Below, in pieces: positions 52,077 through 62,071 of a DNA stretch of 64,000 nt; within the stretch, counting starts at the first letter, position 1, and every line of letters starts with the position of its first letter. Position numbers and translations under genes: made by a program. The notes under the pieces were generated by a model, which worked only from the letters and a program-made list of their open reading frames with translations, did no database searches and had not been told where the DNA came from. Source of the stretch: Paracoccus sp. (in: a-proteobacteria) (GTDB lineage: Bacteria; Pseudomonadota; Alphaproteobacteria; Rhodobacterales; Rhodobacteraceae); the NCBI RefSeq assembly GCF_030538695.1, contig NZ_JAUNTN010000003.1, forward strand, positions 100,774-164,773, written 5' to 3'.

Positions 52077-53113
52077 GCGGGGCGGCAAGCGTGATGCGTG
52101 GTCCGTGGGGCGGGTTTTTGCCCTCGGCGACGGTGATTGCGGCGGTCATTGCCGTGGCAGCGGTGGCGGCGATATGGGGGCCGGAGTGGCTGTCTTTGCC
52201 TGCGCGGGCCGCCTTGCTGCTGGCGCTGGTGGCGGGCGGCAGGCGGGCCTTGGGCGATAGGATCGGGGCCTATTTCACTGGACCGATGTCCTATGTCGGC
52301 GTGGCCTTTCTGCTGTTTTTCCTGATCCTTGCGTTGTTTGCGCCGGAACTGTCGCCGCAGAACCCCTATGATCTGCGCCAGCTTGACTTCATGGATGGCC
52401 GCCTGCCGCCGGGGGCGCAGAATATGGACGGCAGCATGACCTATTACCTTGGCACGGATGAGCAGGGGCGCGACATCCTGTCGGGTATCCTTTACGGGCT
52501 GAGGGTGTCGCTGATGGTGGCGGTGATCTCGACCTTTACGGCAATGGTGATCGGGATTGTCGTGGGGATTTACGCCGCATGGGCCGGCGGGCGCGGCGAT
52601 GCGATCCTGATGCGCATTGTGGACCTGCAACTGTCCTTTCCGACGATCCTTGTCGCGCTGATGCTGATGGCTGCATTCGGGCGTGGCGTCGATAAGGTCA
52701 TTATCGCGCTGATTATCGTGCAATGGGCCTATTACGCCCGCACCGTGCGCGGCGCGGCGCTGTCCGAGGCACGCAAGGAATATATCGACGCCGCGCGCGG
52801 CCTTGGCCTGCCGTCATGGCGCATCCTGCTGCGGCACCTGCTGCCGAACTGTATCCCGCCGCTGATCGTGATTTCCACGGTGCAGGTGGCCAATACCATC
52901 GTGATCGAATCTTCGCTGTCCTTTCTTGGGGTTGGGGTGCCGATCACGCAGCCGTCGCTGGGGCTGCTGATTGCGAATGGCTATGGCTACATGCTGTCGG
53001 GGCAATATTGGATGAGCATGTTCCCGGGCCTTGCCCTGCTGGGGGTGGTGGCCTCGATCAATCTGGTGGGCGACCGCCTGCGCGATGTTCTTAACCCGAG
53101 GTTGCGGCGATGA
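52073..53113 (+). CDS. Oligopeptide ABC permease (DppC-like) with extra N-terminal helices, system 2
   Basis: 346 residues, about 55 longer than a typical DppC. The excess is N-terminal: two additional hydrophobic stretches (about 17-35 and 39-57) precede the normal first helix at about 75. LGTDEQGRDILSGILYGLRVSL and the EAA loop EYIDAARGLGLPSWRILLRHLLPNCI are intact. The ATG overlaps the upstream stop; internal starts would remove the extra helices but lack the coupling. System 2 is otherwise standard. Confidence 0.9.
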   Translation: MSGAASVMRGPWGGFLPSATVIAAVIAVAAVAAIWGPEWLSLPARAALLLALVAGGRRALGDRIGAYFTGPMSYVGVAFLLFFLILALFAPELSPQNPYDLRQLDFMDGRLPPGAQNMDGSMTYYLGTDEQGRDILSGILYGLRVSLMVAVISTFTAMVIGIVVGIYAAWAGGRGDAILMRIVDLQLSFPTILVALMLMAAFGRGVDKVIIALIIVQWAYYARTVRGAALSEARKEYIDAARGLGLPSWRILLRHLLPNCIPPLIVISTVQVANTIVIESSLSFLGVGVPITQPSLGLLIANGYGYMLSGQYWMSMFPGLALLGVVASINLVGDRLRDVLNPRLRR

Positions 53114-54083
53114 GCGTTCTGGAGGTCCGCGGGCTGCGGACGCATTTCTTTACGGAATCCGGGGTGGTCAAGGCCGTGGATGGGGTGGATTTCACCGTCG
53201 GGCCGGGCGAGGTGCTGGGCCTTGTGGGGGAAAGCGGCTCGGGCAAATCCGTCACCGGCTTTTCCATCCTGCGGCTGATCGACCCGCCGGGCCGGATTGT
53301 CGGCGGCGAGGTGCTGTTCAAGGGCCGTGACCTGACCAAACTTTCCGCGCGTGAGATGCGCAGCCTGCGCGGGCGCGACATTGCGATGATCTTTCAAGAC
53401 CCGATGATGACGCTGAACCCGGTTCTGCGCATCGACACGCAGATGATCGAGGCCATTCGCGCCCATGAAAAGGTCAGCCACCGTGCCGCGCGGGACCGGG
53501 CGGTGCAAGCACTGGCGCGGGTGGGGATACCCTCGCCCGAGGAACGGATCACCGCCTATCCGCACCAGTTCAGCGGCGGGATGCGGCAGCGGGTTGCGAT
53601 TGCCACGGCGCTGCTGAACGGGCCAGAGCTGATTATCGCGGACGAACCGACAACCGCGCTGGATGTGACGATCCAAAGCCAGATCCTTTCGGAAATGCAG
53701 GGGCTTGCGCGGGAAACCGGCACGGCGATGATCTGGATTACGCATGATCTGGCGGTCGTCGCCGGTTTGGCGCAATCGCTTTGCGTGATGTATGCGGGCC
53801 GCGTGGTCGAGGCCGGGCCGACCGATGCCGTGCTGGCGGCCCCCGCGCATCCTTATACGGCAGGGCTGATCGGCTCGATTCCCAGTCATAACCATCGGGG
53901 GCAACCTCTGGTGCAGATCCCCGGCATGGCGCCCTCGCTGGCCAATCTGCCGCAAGGCTGCGCCTTTGCACCACGCTGCGCCCATCGCCGCGCAGATTGT
54001 GAGGCCGCCCCGCCGGATGAGGCCGCGCTTGGCCCCGACCGCCGCTTGCGCTGTTTCCACCCGCTGCTTCAGGAGGCCACCGC

Positions 54084-54087
<4 letters not shown>
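53110..54087 (+). CDS. Oligopeptide ABC transporter ATPase (DppD-like), system 2
   Basis: 325 residues. Walker [12 protein letters not shown] near residue 40, signature [14 protein letters not shown] near 155, Walker [15 protein letters not shown] near 177, and a cysteine-containing C-terminal tail (CAFAPRCAHRRADCE). Overlaps both neighbouring genes by ATGA. Complete and unbroken, unlike the system 1 second ATPase. Confidence 0.93.
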
Positions 54088-55072
<985 letters not shown>

Positions 55073-55076
<4 letters not shown>

Positions 55077-55936
55077 CCGATCATATTCCCGGCGTTCTGA
55101 CCATCGAAGGGCGCGAGGGCTGGCGGATTCCGCTGGTGCTGGACAGCCCTCATTCCGGCACCGAATACCCTGCTGATTTCGGCCATATCGCTGACCCGCT
55201 GCGGCTGCGCTGGGCCGAGGATACGCATGTGCATGACCTCTGGCGCGGGGCGCTGGATCATGGTGCGGTGCTGCTGCACGCGCATTTTCCGCGCAGCTAT
55301 ATCGACGCCAACCGTGCCGAAACCGACATGGACCCTGCGGATATAGACGGAACGCCCTTGGTCTCGCTGTTGCCGGGCGAGAAAAGCCGCCTTGGCATCG
55401 GGCTGTGCTGGACCAAAGTGCCGCCCGACGGTCTGCCGCTGTATGCGGGCAAGTTGACGGCTGCCATGCTGGATCACCGGATTACGACCTATCACCGGCC
55501 CTATCACGCGGCCTTGCAGGCGCTGACCGATCACGCGCATCAGCACTGGGGGCAGGTCTGGCATATTGACTGTCATTCCATGCAGGATCGGGCTTCGGCC
55601 ATGTCCACGCAGGCCAAAGGCACGCCGCGCCCTGATTTAGTGATCGGCGACCGCGACGGCACCACCTGCGACCCGCGCCTGACGGCCCTGGTGCGGGATT
55701 TTCTGGCCGGGCGTGGGTTCAAGGTGACGGTCAACGATCCCTATAAAGGGGTCGAGCTTGTCCGCCGCCACGGCCAGCCCGCGCAGGGGCGGCACTCGAT
55801 CCAGATTGAGGTCAACCGCCGCCTGCATATGGATGAGGAAACCCGCGAGCCGAACGAAGGCTATGCCGGGATCAAGGCGCTGTTCACCGATCTGTCCGGA
55901 GAAATCGCCACGTTTATCAAGGGGGTGCAGGCATGA
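55073..55936 (+). CDS. N-formylglutamate amidohydrolase family protein
   Basis: 287 residues. LDSPHSGTEYP, FPRSYIDANRAETDMDP and IDCHSMQDR carry the expected zinc-binding and catalytic His/Asp/Glu positions of the HutG/FGase family. It would hydrolyse N-formyl-L-glutamate or a related N-acyl amino acid to the free acid. It sits inside ABC operon 2 rather than with histidine-use genes, so it likely acts on imported N-formyl or N-acyl substrates. The ATG at 55073 overlaps the ATPase stop. Confidence 0.85.
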
Positions 55937-56895
55937 GCATTTCAGGAAAAGGCTCTGGCACCGGCTTGCCCAACCCTTACCCGGTGCAGATCACCACGCC
56001 CGACATTTCCGCCTATGCCAAGGGCAATACCGGCACGCCCTATCTGTGGACATTCGACAGCGGCCAGCCAGGCCCGCATGTGGCGATTTCCGCGCTGGTG
56101 CATGGGAACGAACCCTGCGGAGCGCTGGCGCTGGACCGGCTGTTGCGGGCGGATACCCGCCCTCTCAGGGGGCGGCTGTCGCTGGTGTTCGTGAATACCG
56201 AGGCGGCGGCAGCCTTTGACCCGTCCGAACCCGATGCCTCGCGCTGGCTGGATGAGGACATGAACCGCCTCTGGTCGCCTGCGGTGCTGGATGACGCCAG
56301 CCGCCCGCTGACTGCCGAGTTGTCACGGGCGCGGGAATTGCGGCCTTGGCTGGAAACGGTCGATCTGCTGCTGGATTTGCATTCGATGCAGCACAAAACC
56401 CCGCCGCTGGCGCTGGCCGGCTGGCAGGACCGGGGCGTGGCGCTGGCGCAGGGGATCGGCTGCCCGCCGGTGATCGTCTGCGACCATGGTCATGCCGAGG
56501 GCGTCAGGATGCGCGATTATGGCGGTTTCGCCAGCGATCAGGGCAGCAAGGCGGCCGTTCTGATCGAATGTGGCCAGCATTGGGAGGCTGCGTCGGAAAC
56601 CGTCGCACATGACTGTGTGGATGGCTTCCTGCGTCATACCAGGCTGATCGAGGGCCAGCCCCCTGCGGCCCGTGCCGAGATTTTGCACGTCACCGAGGCC
56701 GTCACCATCGCCAGCGCGGATTTCCGTTTCGCGCAGGATTGGGTGGGGTTCGAGCGCCTGCCGCAAGGCACGCTGATTGCCACCGATGGCGGGCAGGACA
56801 TCCGCGCGCCGCATGACCCTACGGTGCTGATTATGCCCTCGCGCCGGTTGTGGCCGGGTAAAACGGCGGTGCGGCTGGCGCGGATCGGCGGCTGA
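55933..56895 (+). CDS. Succinylglutamate desuccinylase/aspartoacylase family peptidase
   Basis: 320 residues, M14-type zinc hydrolase. ALVHGNEPCG gives His57 and Glu60, LLLDLHSMQH the third zinc ligand near 148, and VLIECGQHWE the probable catalytic glutamate near 211. The C-terminal beta domain follows. Family members deacylate N-acyl aspartate or N-succinylglutamate. Together with the upstream amidohydrolase it implies import and deacylation of N-acylated acidic amino acids. Overlaps the upstream gene by ATGA; last gene of ABC operon 2. Confidence 0.85.
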   Translation: MSISGKGSGTGLPNPYPVQITTPDISAYAKGNTGTPYLWTFDSGQPGPHVAISALVHGNEPCGALALDRLLRADTRPLRGRLSLVFVNTEAAAAFDPSEPDASRWLDEDMNRLWSPAVLDDASRPLTAELSRARELRPWLETVDLLLDLHSMQHKTPPLALAGWQDRGVALAQGIGCPPVIVCDHGHAEGVRMRDYGGFASDQGSKAAVLIECGQHWEAASETVAHDCVDGFLRHTRLIEGQPPAARAEILHVTEAVTIASADFRFAQDWVGFERLPQGTLIATDGGQDIRAPHDPTVLIMPSRRLWPGKTAVRLARIGG

Positions 56896-56899
56896 CGTC

Positions 56900-56927
56900 G
56901 TCACATCCCTGTCACGGGCTGTCGCTA
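56900..56927 (+). promoter_or_regulatory. Candidate PHO box before the metallophosphoesterase
   Basis: GTCACAT (from 56900), GTCACGG (from 56911) and GTCGCTA (from 56921) form direct repeats with spacing of 11 and 10 bp. The pair CTGTCAC/CTGTCGC matches PhoB half-sites closely. The array ends about 30 bases before the ATG at 56958 and starts five bases after the previous stop. Confidence 0.6.
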
Positions 56928-56957
56928 TGGCGGGGTGAAAATCAAAGGGGAAACATA

Positions 56958-58307
56958 ATGAGAGCATCCCGTCGTTCGGTTCTGGCTCTGCTGGGGTCCG
57001 CCTCGGTGCTGGCGCTTGCGGGCTTTGGCGCTGCACGGGCGCAGCCGGGGCCGGGGGTGCAACTGTTGATCCTGTCGGATTTACATTCGGCCTATGACCG
57101 CACGGGGCCGCTGCTGGCCATGATGGCGGCGCAGGTCGAGGCGTCACCTCTGCCAACGCTGATTCTGGTGAATGGGGATGTGTTCGAATCGGGCAATGTC
57201 GTCGCCAGCCGCTCAAGTGGGGAAATCGACTGGGCGTTTCTGGCCGGGCTGGCGGCGCTGGCGCCAACGGTGCTGAATATCGGCAACCATGAACCGGATT
57301 TCGACCCCGATCTGGCGCATCTGGTCACGCGGGCCGGGGCGCTGGGGATCACGGTGCTGAGCAATATCACCGACACCCGCAGCGGCCAGCCCTATGCGCA
57401 GGCCGGGGCGCGGCTGAACATTGGCGGGCTGGTGGTCAGCATTGCGGCGCTTGGCACACCGGCGATGGCGACCTATCCCAAGGCAACGCGCGACATGATC
57501 GCGGTGCCGGACCCTGCCGAATGGGCGGCGCGGAACCTGCCGGAGCTGCTGACGGGCGATACCAATATCGTGCTGAGCCATGCCGGAGTCGTCGCGGACC
57601 GGAACTTTATCGATGACCTGCCGGACGGCACGCTGCTGATCGGTGGCCATGACCACCTGATCTTGCAGCACGCGCAGGGGGCAACGCGCTATGTGCATAC
57701 GGGATCATGGGCGGGTCTGCTGACGGTGGCGGTGATGACTGGCGGCGGCCAGCCCGCCGAGATCCGGCAGTTGCCCGTCGATCAGGCCGGGCCGGTGGCT
57801 GACAGCCTGCGCGACCTGATCCCGCAGGTGATGGCGGCGCATCTGACCGAGGCCGAGCGCAGCCCCATTGCAACCCTGCCTGCTGCGATGAGCCTTGCCG
57901 AACTGGCCCGCCTGACCGCCCGGACCATGGCGCAGGCGACGGGAGCGGATGTAGGGTTTATCGGCCACACATCCTTTGGCACCGGCCTGCCTGGGGGGGC
58001 GGTTTCCGCCTATGCTTACGATGCGGCGCTGCGCTTTGATGGCAGCCTGATGCGGGCCACGGTCGATGCCGGGACGATGGCCGCGATCATGGCGCGCTGT
58101 AATCAGGATGGTGACATGCCGCTGGACCGGCGGACCGGCGATTTTCTTTATGCCGCGCCTGACCCGGTGCCGGGCAAGGCCACCTACACTATCGTCTGCA
58201 ACGATTGGTCGGCCAAAAACAGCGCCAAATATTTCGGGCGCGAGGATATTGCCTTTACCGAACTTCCCGATGTGCGGCTGAAGCCGCTGATTGCCGAAGC
58301 GTTATAA
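56958..58307 (+). CDS. Exported metallophosphoesterase, 5'-nucleotidase-like
   Basis: 449 residues with a signal containing twin arginines (MRASRRSVLALLG) ending about residue 28. Calcineurin-like metal motifs are ILSDLHS (Asp41, His43), VNGDVFE (Asp74), GNHEPDFD near 112 and GGHDHLIL near 227. The C-terminal half, with GHTSFG and NDWSAKNSAKYFGR, resembles the 5'-nucleotidase substrate domain. It probably dephosphorylates nucleotides or other phosphomonoesters in the periplasm, fitting the PHO-box-like repeats upstream. AAAGGGG precedes the start. It is flanked by ABC operons 2 and 3 but has its own promoter region. Confidence 0.85.
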   Translation: MRASRRSVLALLGSASVLALAGFGAARAQPGPGVQLLILSDLHSAYDRTGPLLAMMAAQVEASPLPTLILVNGDVFESGNVVASRSSGEIDWAFLAGLAALAPTVLNIGNHEPDFDPDLAHLVTRAGALGITVLSNITDTRSGQPYAQAGARLNIGGLVVSIAALGTPAMATYPKATRDMIAVPDPAEWAARNLPELLTGDTNIVLSHAGVVADRNFIDDLPDGTLLIGGHDHLILQHAQGATRYVHTGSWAGLLTVAVMTGGGQPAEIRQLPVDQAGPVADSLRDLIPQVMAAHLTEAERSPIATLPAAMSLAELARLTARTMAQATGADVGFIGHTSFGTGLPGGAVSAYAYDAALRFDGSLMRATVDAGTMAAIMARCNQDGDMPLDRRTGDFLYAAPDPVPGKATYTIVCNDWSAKNSAKYFGREDIAFTELPDVRLKPLIAEAL

Positions 58308-58329
58308 CGACAGCGCCCCTCTGTTGATC

Positions 58330-58357
58330 TTGAGCATCGGCAAAAACCCGCTAGTAT
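58330..58357 (+). promoter_or_regulatory. Likely sigma-70 promoter of ABC operon 3
   Basis: TTGAGC (58330-58335) and TAGTAT (58352-58357) are separated by 16 bases, 29 bases before the ATG at 58386. AGGGAG serves as the ribosome-binding site. TTGATC and GATCAA flank it as a loose inverted repeat. Confidence 0.45.
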
Positions 58358-58385
58358 CGCTCGATCAACAAACAGGGAGACTGCA

Positions 58386-59972
58386 ATGTTCAAACCCTAT
58401 CTGACCCGCTCGGTCGCCGCTGCCGCGCTGCTGGCCGCATCGGTCGGCATGGCCGGTGCGCAGGTCGTCATCAACCGCGGCAACGACACCGACCCGGCGA
58501 CGCTGGACCATCACAAGACCTCGACCGTTTCCGAAAGCCGCGTACTGAAGGATCTTTACGAAGGTCTGGTCATTCAGGACGCCAAGGCCGAGGTTGTGCC
58601 GGGTGCCGCCGAAAGCTGGACGATTTCCGACGATGGCCTGACCTATACCTTCAAGCTGCGCGAAGACGGCAAATGGTCGAACGGCGATCCGGTCACGGCG
58701 CAGGATTTTGAATTTGCCTTTCGCCGCATCATGACCCCCGCGACCGCTGCCGGTTACGCGTCGGTTCTGTTCGCCATCGTGAATGCCGAGGCCGTGACCA
58801 AGGGCGACAAGCAGCCCGAGGAGCTGGGCGTGCGTGCCGTCGATGACCACACGTTCGAGATCACCCTGAACCAGCCGACCCCCTATTTTCTTGAGCTGCT
58901 GACCCACCAGACCGGCCTGCCGATGCACAAGGCCAGCGTCGAGGCCCATGGCGACCAGTTCACCCGCGCGGGCAATCTGGTCACGAACGGCGCCTATATG
59001 CTGGACAGCTTTGCGCCGAACGACAAGATGGTGATGAAGAAGAACCCGAACTTCTACGATGCCGACAGCGTGCAGATCGACGTGGTGAACTGGATCCCGT
59101 TCGAGGACCGTTCCGCCTGTATGCGCCGGTTCGAGGCGGGCGAGGTTCAGATCTGTCCCGATGTCGCGGCGGAACAGATGGATTACGTCAAGGCCAATCT
59201 GGGCGATCAGTTCCGGCTGGCCCCCTATCTGGGCGTGTATTACCTGCCGGTGAAGGGCGCGGATGGCGGTCCGCTGAAAGACGCCCGCGTGCGCAAGGCG
59301 ATTTCGCTGGTGATCGACCGCGAGTTCATCGCCTCGCAGGTCTGGCGCGACACGATGCTGCCGGGCTATTCGCTGGTGCCGCCGGGCATCGCCAACTATG
59401 TCGAACCCGCGCCGCAGCTTGATTTCAAGGACAAGGACATCCTTGACCGCGAGGACGAGGCCAAGGCCCTGCTGGCCGAAGCCGGTGTGGCGGATGGCAG
59501 CCTGACGGTGCAGCTGAACTACAACACCTCGGAAAACCACCGTAACACGATGGCGGCGATTGCCGACCAGCTTGGCAGCATCGGCATCAAGGCGACGCTG
59601 AACGAGATGGAAGGCAGCAGCTATTTCAACTATATGCGCGAAGATGGTGCCTTCGATCTGGCCCGCGCGGGCTGGATCGGGGACTATAACGACCCGCAGA
59701 ACTTCCTGATGCTGGCAGAAACCGGCGTGTCCTTCAACTATGCCCGCTGGTCGAACGCCGACTATGACGCGCTGATGAAAAAGGCCGAGGCGACGCTGGA
59801 TCTGGACGAACGCGCCAAAGTTCTGGCCGAGGCCGAGACCCTGTTCCTGACGGAAGAACCGTTCATTCCGATCATGTATTACTCCTCGACCAACCTCGTT
59901 GCCGATAATGTGGCGGGTTTCGAGGACAACATTATGAACGTTCATATGTCGCGGTTCCTGTCGCTGAACTAA
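58386..59972 (+). CDS. Oligopeptide-binding protein (OppA-like), system 3
   Basis: 528 residues with a signal peptide (MFKPYLTRSVAAAALLAASVGMAGA). GNDTDPATLDHHKTSTVSESRVLKDLYEGL, LREDGKWSNGDPVTAQDFEFAFRR and VRKAISLVIDREFIASQVW are OppA/MppA-type blocks, as is the end IPIMYYSSTNLV. It binds oligopeptides in the periplasm. This is the most canonical Opp binding protein of the three in the window. Two tandem hairpins follow it. Confidence 0.93.
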   Translation: MFKPYLTRSVAAAALLAASVGMAGAQVVINRGNDTDPATLDHHKTSTVSESRVLKDLYEGLVIQDAKAEVVPGAAESWTISDDGLTYTFKLREDGKWSNGDPVTAQDFEFAFRRIMTPATAAGYASVLFAIVNAEAVTKGDKQPEELGVRAVDDHTFEITLNQPTPYFLELLTHQTGLPMHKASVEAHGDQFTRAGNLVTNGAYMLDSFAPNDKMVMKKNPNFYDADSVQIDVVNWIPFEDRSACMRRFEAGEVQICPDVAAEQMDYVKANLGDQFRLAPYLGVYYLPVKGADGGPLKDARVRKAISLVIDREFIASQVWRDTMLPGYSLVPPGIANYVEPAPQLDFKDKDILDREDEAKALLAEAGVADGSLTVQLNYNTSENHRNTMAAIADQLGSIGIKATLNEMEGSSYFNYMREDGAFDLARAGWIGDYNDPQNFLMLAETGVSFNYARWSNADYDALMKKAEATLDLDERAKVLAEAETLFLTEEPFIPIMYYSSTNLVADNVAGFEDNIMNVHMSRFLSLN

Positions 59973-59973
59973 G

Positions 59974-60017
59974 CGTCTGACAATCAGACGGGCGGGCCTT
60001 TTCTGGCCCGTCCTTTT
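59974..60017 (+). other. Two tandem stem-loops after binding-protein gene 3
   Basis: CGTCTGA-CAA-TCAGACG (59974-59990) is a perfect 7-bp hairpin. Directly after it GGGCGGGCC (59990-59998) pairs with GGCCCGTCC (60005-60013, one G-T) and is followed by TTTT. The second is terminator-like, so oppA transcripts are probably partly terminated before oppB. Confidence 0.7.
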
Positions 60018-60032
60018 CGTAAGGACATTTGC

Positions 60033-60956
60033 ATGTTGGCTTATACGCTGCGGAGGCTGCTCAGCGCGGTTCCAACGGTGTTCATCATCGTGACGCTGAC
60101 CTTTTTCATGATCCGGCTGGCACCGGGCGGGCCGTTCGATCTGGAACGACCGCTGGACCCGCTGATCATGGCGAACCTGAACCGGGCGTATAATCTGGAT
60201 GCGCCGCTGTGGTCGCAATATCTGACCTATATGGGCAATCTGTTGCAGGGCGATCTTGGTCCCAGCTTTACCCGCCGCGATTTCAGCGTGAACGACCTGT
60301 TCGCCCATGGGTTGCCGGTGTCGATCATGCTGGGCGCGATGGCGCTGTCGCTGGCGGTGGTGATTGGCACCATCCTTGGGGCGATTGCGGCGATCCGCCA
60401 GAACTCGGGCCTTGATTACGCCATCGTGGCGTTGGCGACATTTGGGATCACCACGCCGACCTTTGTCGTCGCGCCGACGCTGAGCCTGCTGTTCGGCGTC
60501 ATCTGGGGGCTGACCCCCACCGGCGGCTGGTCCGGGTCGAACCCGATTTACTGGGTGCTGCCGGTGGCGACCATGGCGCTGCCGCAAATCGCGGTCATTG
60601 CCCGTCTGGTGCGCGGCGCCACGATCGAGGCGCTGCGCTCGCATCATGTGCGCACCGCCCGCGCTTACGGCCTGCCGCAGCGGGTCGTGGTCGGGGTCCA
60701 TGCGCTGCGCGGGGCGATGCTGCCCGCCGTATCCTATCTGGGACCGACGGCGGCGGGGCTGCTGACCGGCTCGGTCGTGGTGGAAACCATCTTCGGCATC
60801 CCCGGCATCGGGCGCTATTTCGTGCAGGGCGCGCTGGGCCGCGATTACACGCTGGTCATGGGAACGGTGGTGGTGATCGCCGTCTTTGTCGTGCTGTTCA
60901 ACCTGATCGTTGACCTGCTTTATGCTTTGCTGGACCCGCGGGTGCGCTATGACTGA
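60033..60956 (+). CDS. oppB: Oligopeptide ABC permease (OppB), system 3
   Basis: 307 residues, six helices. Opens MLAYTLRRLLSAVPTVFIIVT; RLAPGGPFDLERPLDPLI and FTRRDFSVNDLFAHGLPVS are OppB-specific; EAA loop HHVRTARAYGLPQRVVVGVHALRGAMLPAV. Ends overlapping oppC by eight bases. Confidence 0.93.
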   Translation: MLAYTLRRLLSAVPTVFIIVTLTFFMIRLAPGGPFDLERPLDPLIMANLNRAYNLDAPLWSQYLTYMGNLLQGDLGPSFTRRDFSVNDLFAHGLPVSIMLGAMALSLAVVIGTILGAIAAIRQNSGLDYAIVALATFGITTPTFVVAPTLSLLFGVIWGLTPTGGWSGSNPIYWVLPVATMALPQIAVIARLVRGATIEALRSHHVRTARAYGLPQRVVVGVHALRGAMLPAVSYLGPTAAGLLTGSVVVETIFGIPGIGRYFVQGALGRDYTLVMGTVVVIAVFVVLFNLIVDLLYALLDPRVRYD

Positions 60957-62070
60957 CATTTCAACCGACATTGCCGCGCCGGGCCGGTCGCTGTGGCAGG
61001 ACGCATGGGCGCGGCTGCGCCGCAACCGCGCCGCCGTGGCCAGCGCCATCGTTCTGGCAATCCTGACGCTGGTGGCCGTGTTCGGGCCGATGCTGTCGCC
61101 TCATTCCTATGACCGCCAATACCGCGAATTTGTCCGCGTCCCCGCCAGTCTGGAGGCTTACCCGCGTCAGGACACGCTGATCCCGGCGCTGGACCGCGAA
61201 CTGGCCCGCGCCCGGCTGACGGCAGCGGCGGGTGAACCCGTGCTGGACGGTTCCACCATGACCGTGCCGCTGTCGCAGGCCGAACCGATTGATGAGCGCG
61301 TGCTGCGCTATTTCCAGCGGTCCGAGACCTTCAACAACCCCCGGCTGGAACTCAACCCGGACGGCACCAGCGGCAATCTGGTGCTTGGGGTGGAGCGGGT
61401 GCATTTCCTGTTCGGCACCGACGCGCTGGGCCGCGATATGATGACGCGGATCTTTATCGGGCTGCGGATCTCGCTGGCCATCGGGTTGCTGGCCTCGACC
61501 ATGGCGCTGGTGCTGGGCGTGGCCTACGGCGCGACCGCCGGATACCTTGGCGGGCGGGTCGATAACGTGATGATGCGCATTGTGGACATCCTCTATTCGC
61601 TGCCCTTCATCTTTTTCGTGATCCTGATGGTCGTGTTCTTTGGGCGCAGCATGATTATCATTTTCATCGCCATCGGCGCGACCGAATGGCTGGACATGGC
61701 CCGGATCGTGCGCGGCCAGACCCTGAGCCTGAAGCGGCAGGAGTTCGTGCAGGCCGCCGAGGCCCTTGGCGCCACCAAGGCAGGTATTCTGCGCCGTCAT
61801 ATCATTCCCAACACGCTTGGCCCGGTGATCGTTTTCGTAACGCTGCTGGTGCCAAAGGCGATCCTGCTGGAAAGCCTGCTGTCCTTCCTCGGGCTTGGGG
61901 TGCAGGAACCGCTGACCTCGCTGGGGCTGCTGATTTCGCAGGGGGCGCAGAACATGCGCGGGGCGTCCTGGCTGCTGATCTGGCCGGCGCTGACGCTGAC
62001 CACGATCCTGTTCGCGCTGAACTTCCTTGGCGATGGCCTGCGCGATTCTCTGGACCCGAAGGACCGATAA
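60949..62070 (+). CDS. oppC: Oligopeptide ABC permease (OppC) with long periplasmic insert, system 3
   Basis: 373 residues. Between the first helix (about 32-54) and FGTDALGRDMMTRIFIGLRISL near 160 lies a hydrophilic insert of about 100 residues (QDTLIPALDRELARARLTAAA region), as in several alphaproteobacterial OppC proteins. The EAA loop reads EFVQAAEALGATKAGILRRHIIPNTL. The ATG at 60949 is chosen for overlap with oppB and the normal cytoplasmic start. The last codon is one base from the ATPase start. Confidence 0.91.
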   Translation: MTDISTDIAAPGRSLWQDAWARLRRNRAAVASAIVLAILTLVAVFGPMLSPHSYDRQYREFVRVPASLEAYPRQDTLIPALDRELARARLTAAAGEPVLDGSTMTVPLSQAEPIDERVLRYFQRSETFNNPRLELNPDGTSGNLVLGVERVHFLFGTDALGRDMMTRIFIGLRISLAIGLLASTMALVLGVAYGATAGYLGGRVDNVMMRIVDILYSLPFIFFVILMVVFFGRSMIIIFIAIGATEWLDMARIVRGQTLSLKRQEFVQAAEALGATKAGILRRHIIPNTLGPVIVFVTLLVPKAILLESLLSFLGLGVQEPLTSLGLLISQGAQNMRGASWLLIWPALTLTTILFALNFLGDGLRDSLDPKDR

Positions 62071-62071
62071 G

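Noticed and set aside
58365-61049. An 894-codon minus-strand open frame opposite oppA and oppB
   Set aside because: The product is low-complexity His/Gln/Arg/Asp-rich sequence with no domain; the plus strand has clear transporter proteins with signal peptide and motifs.
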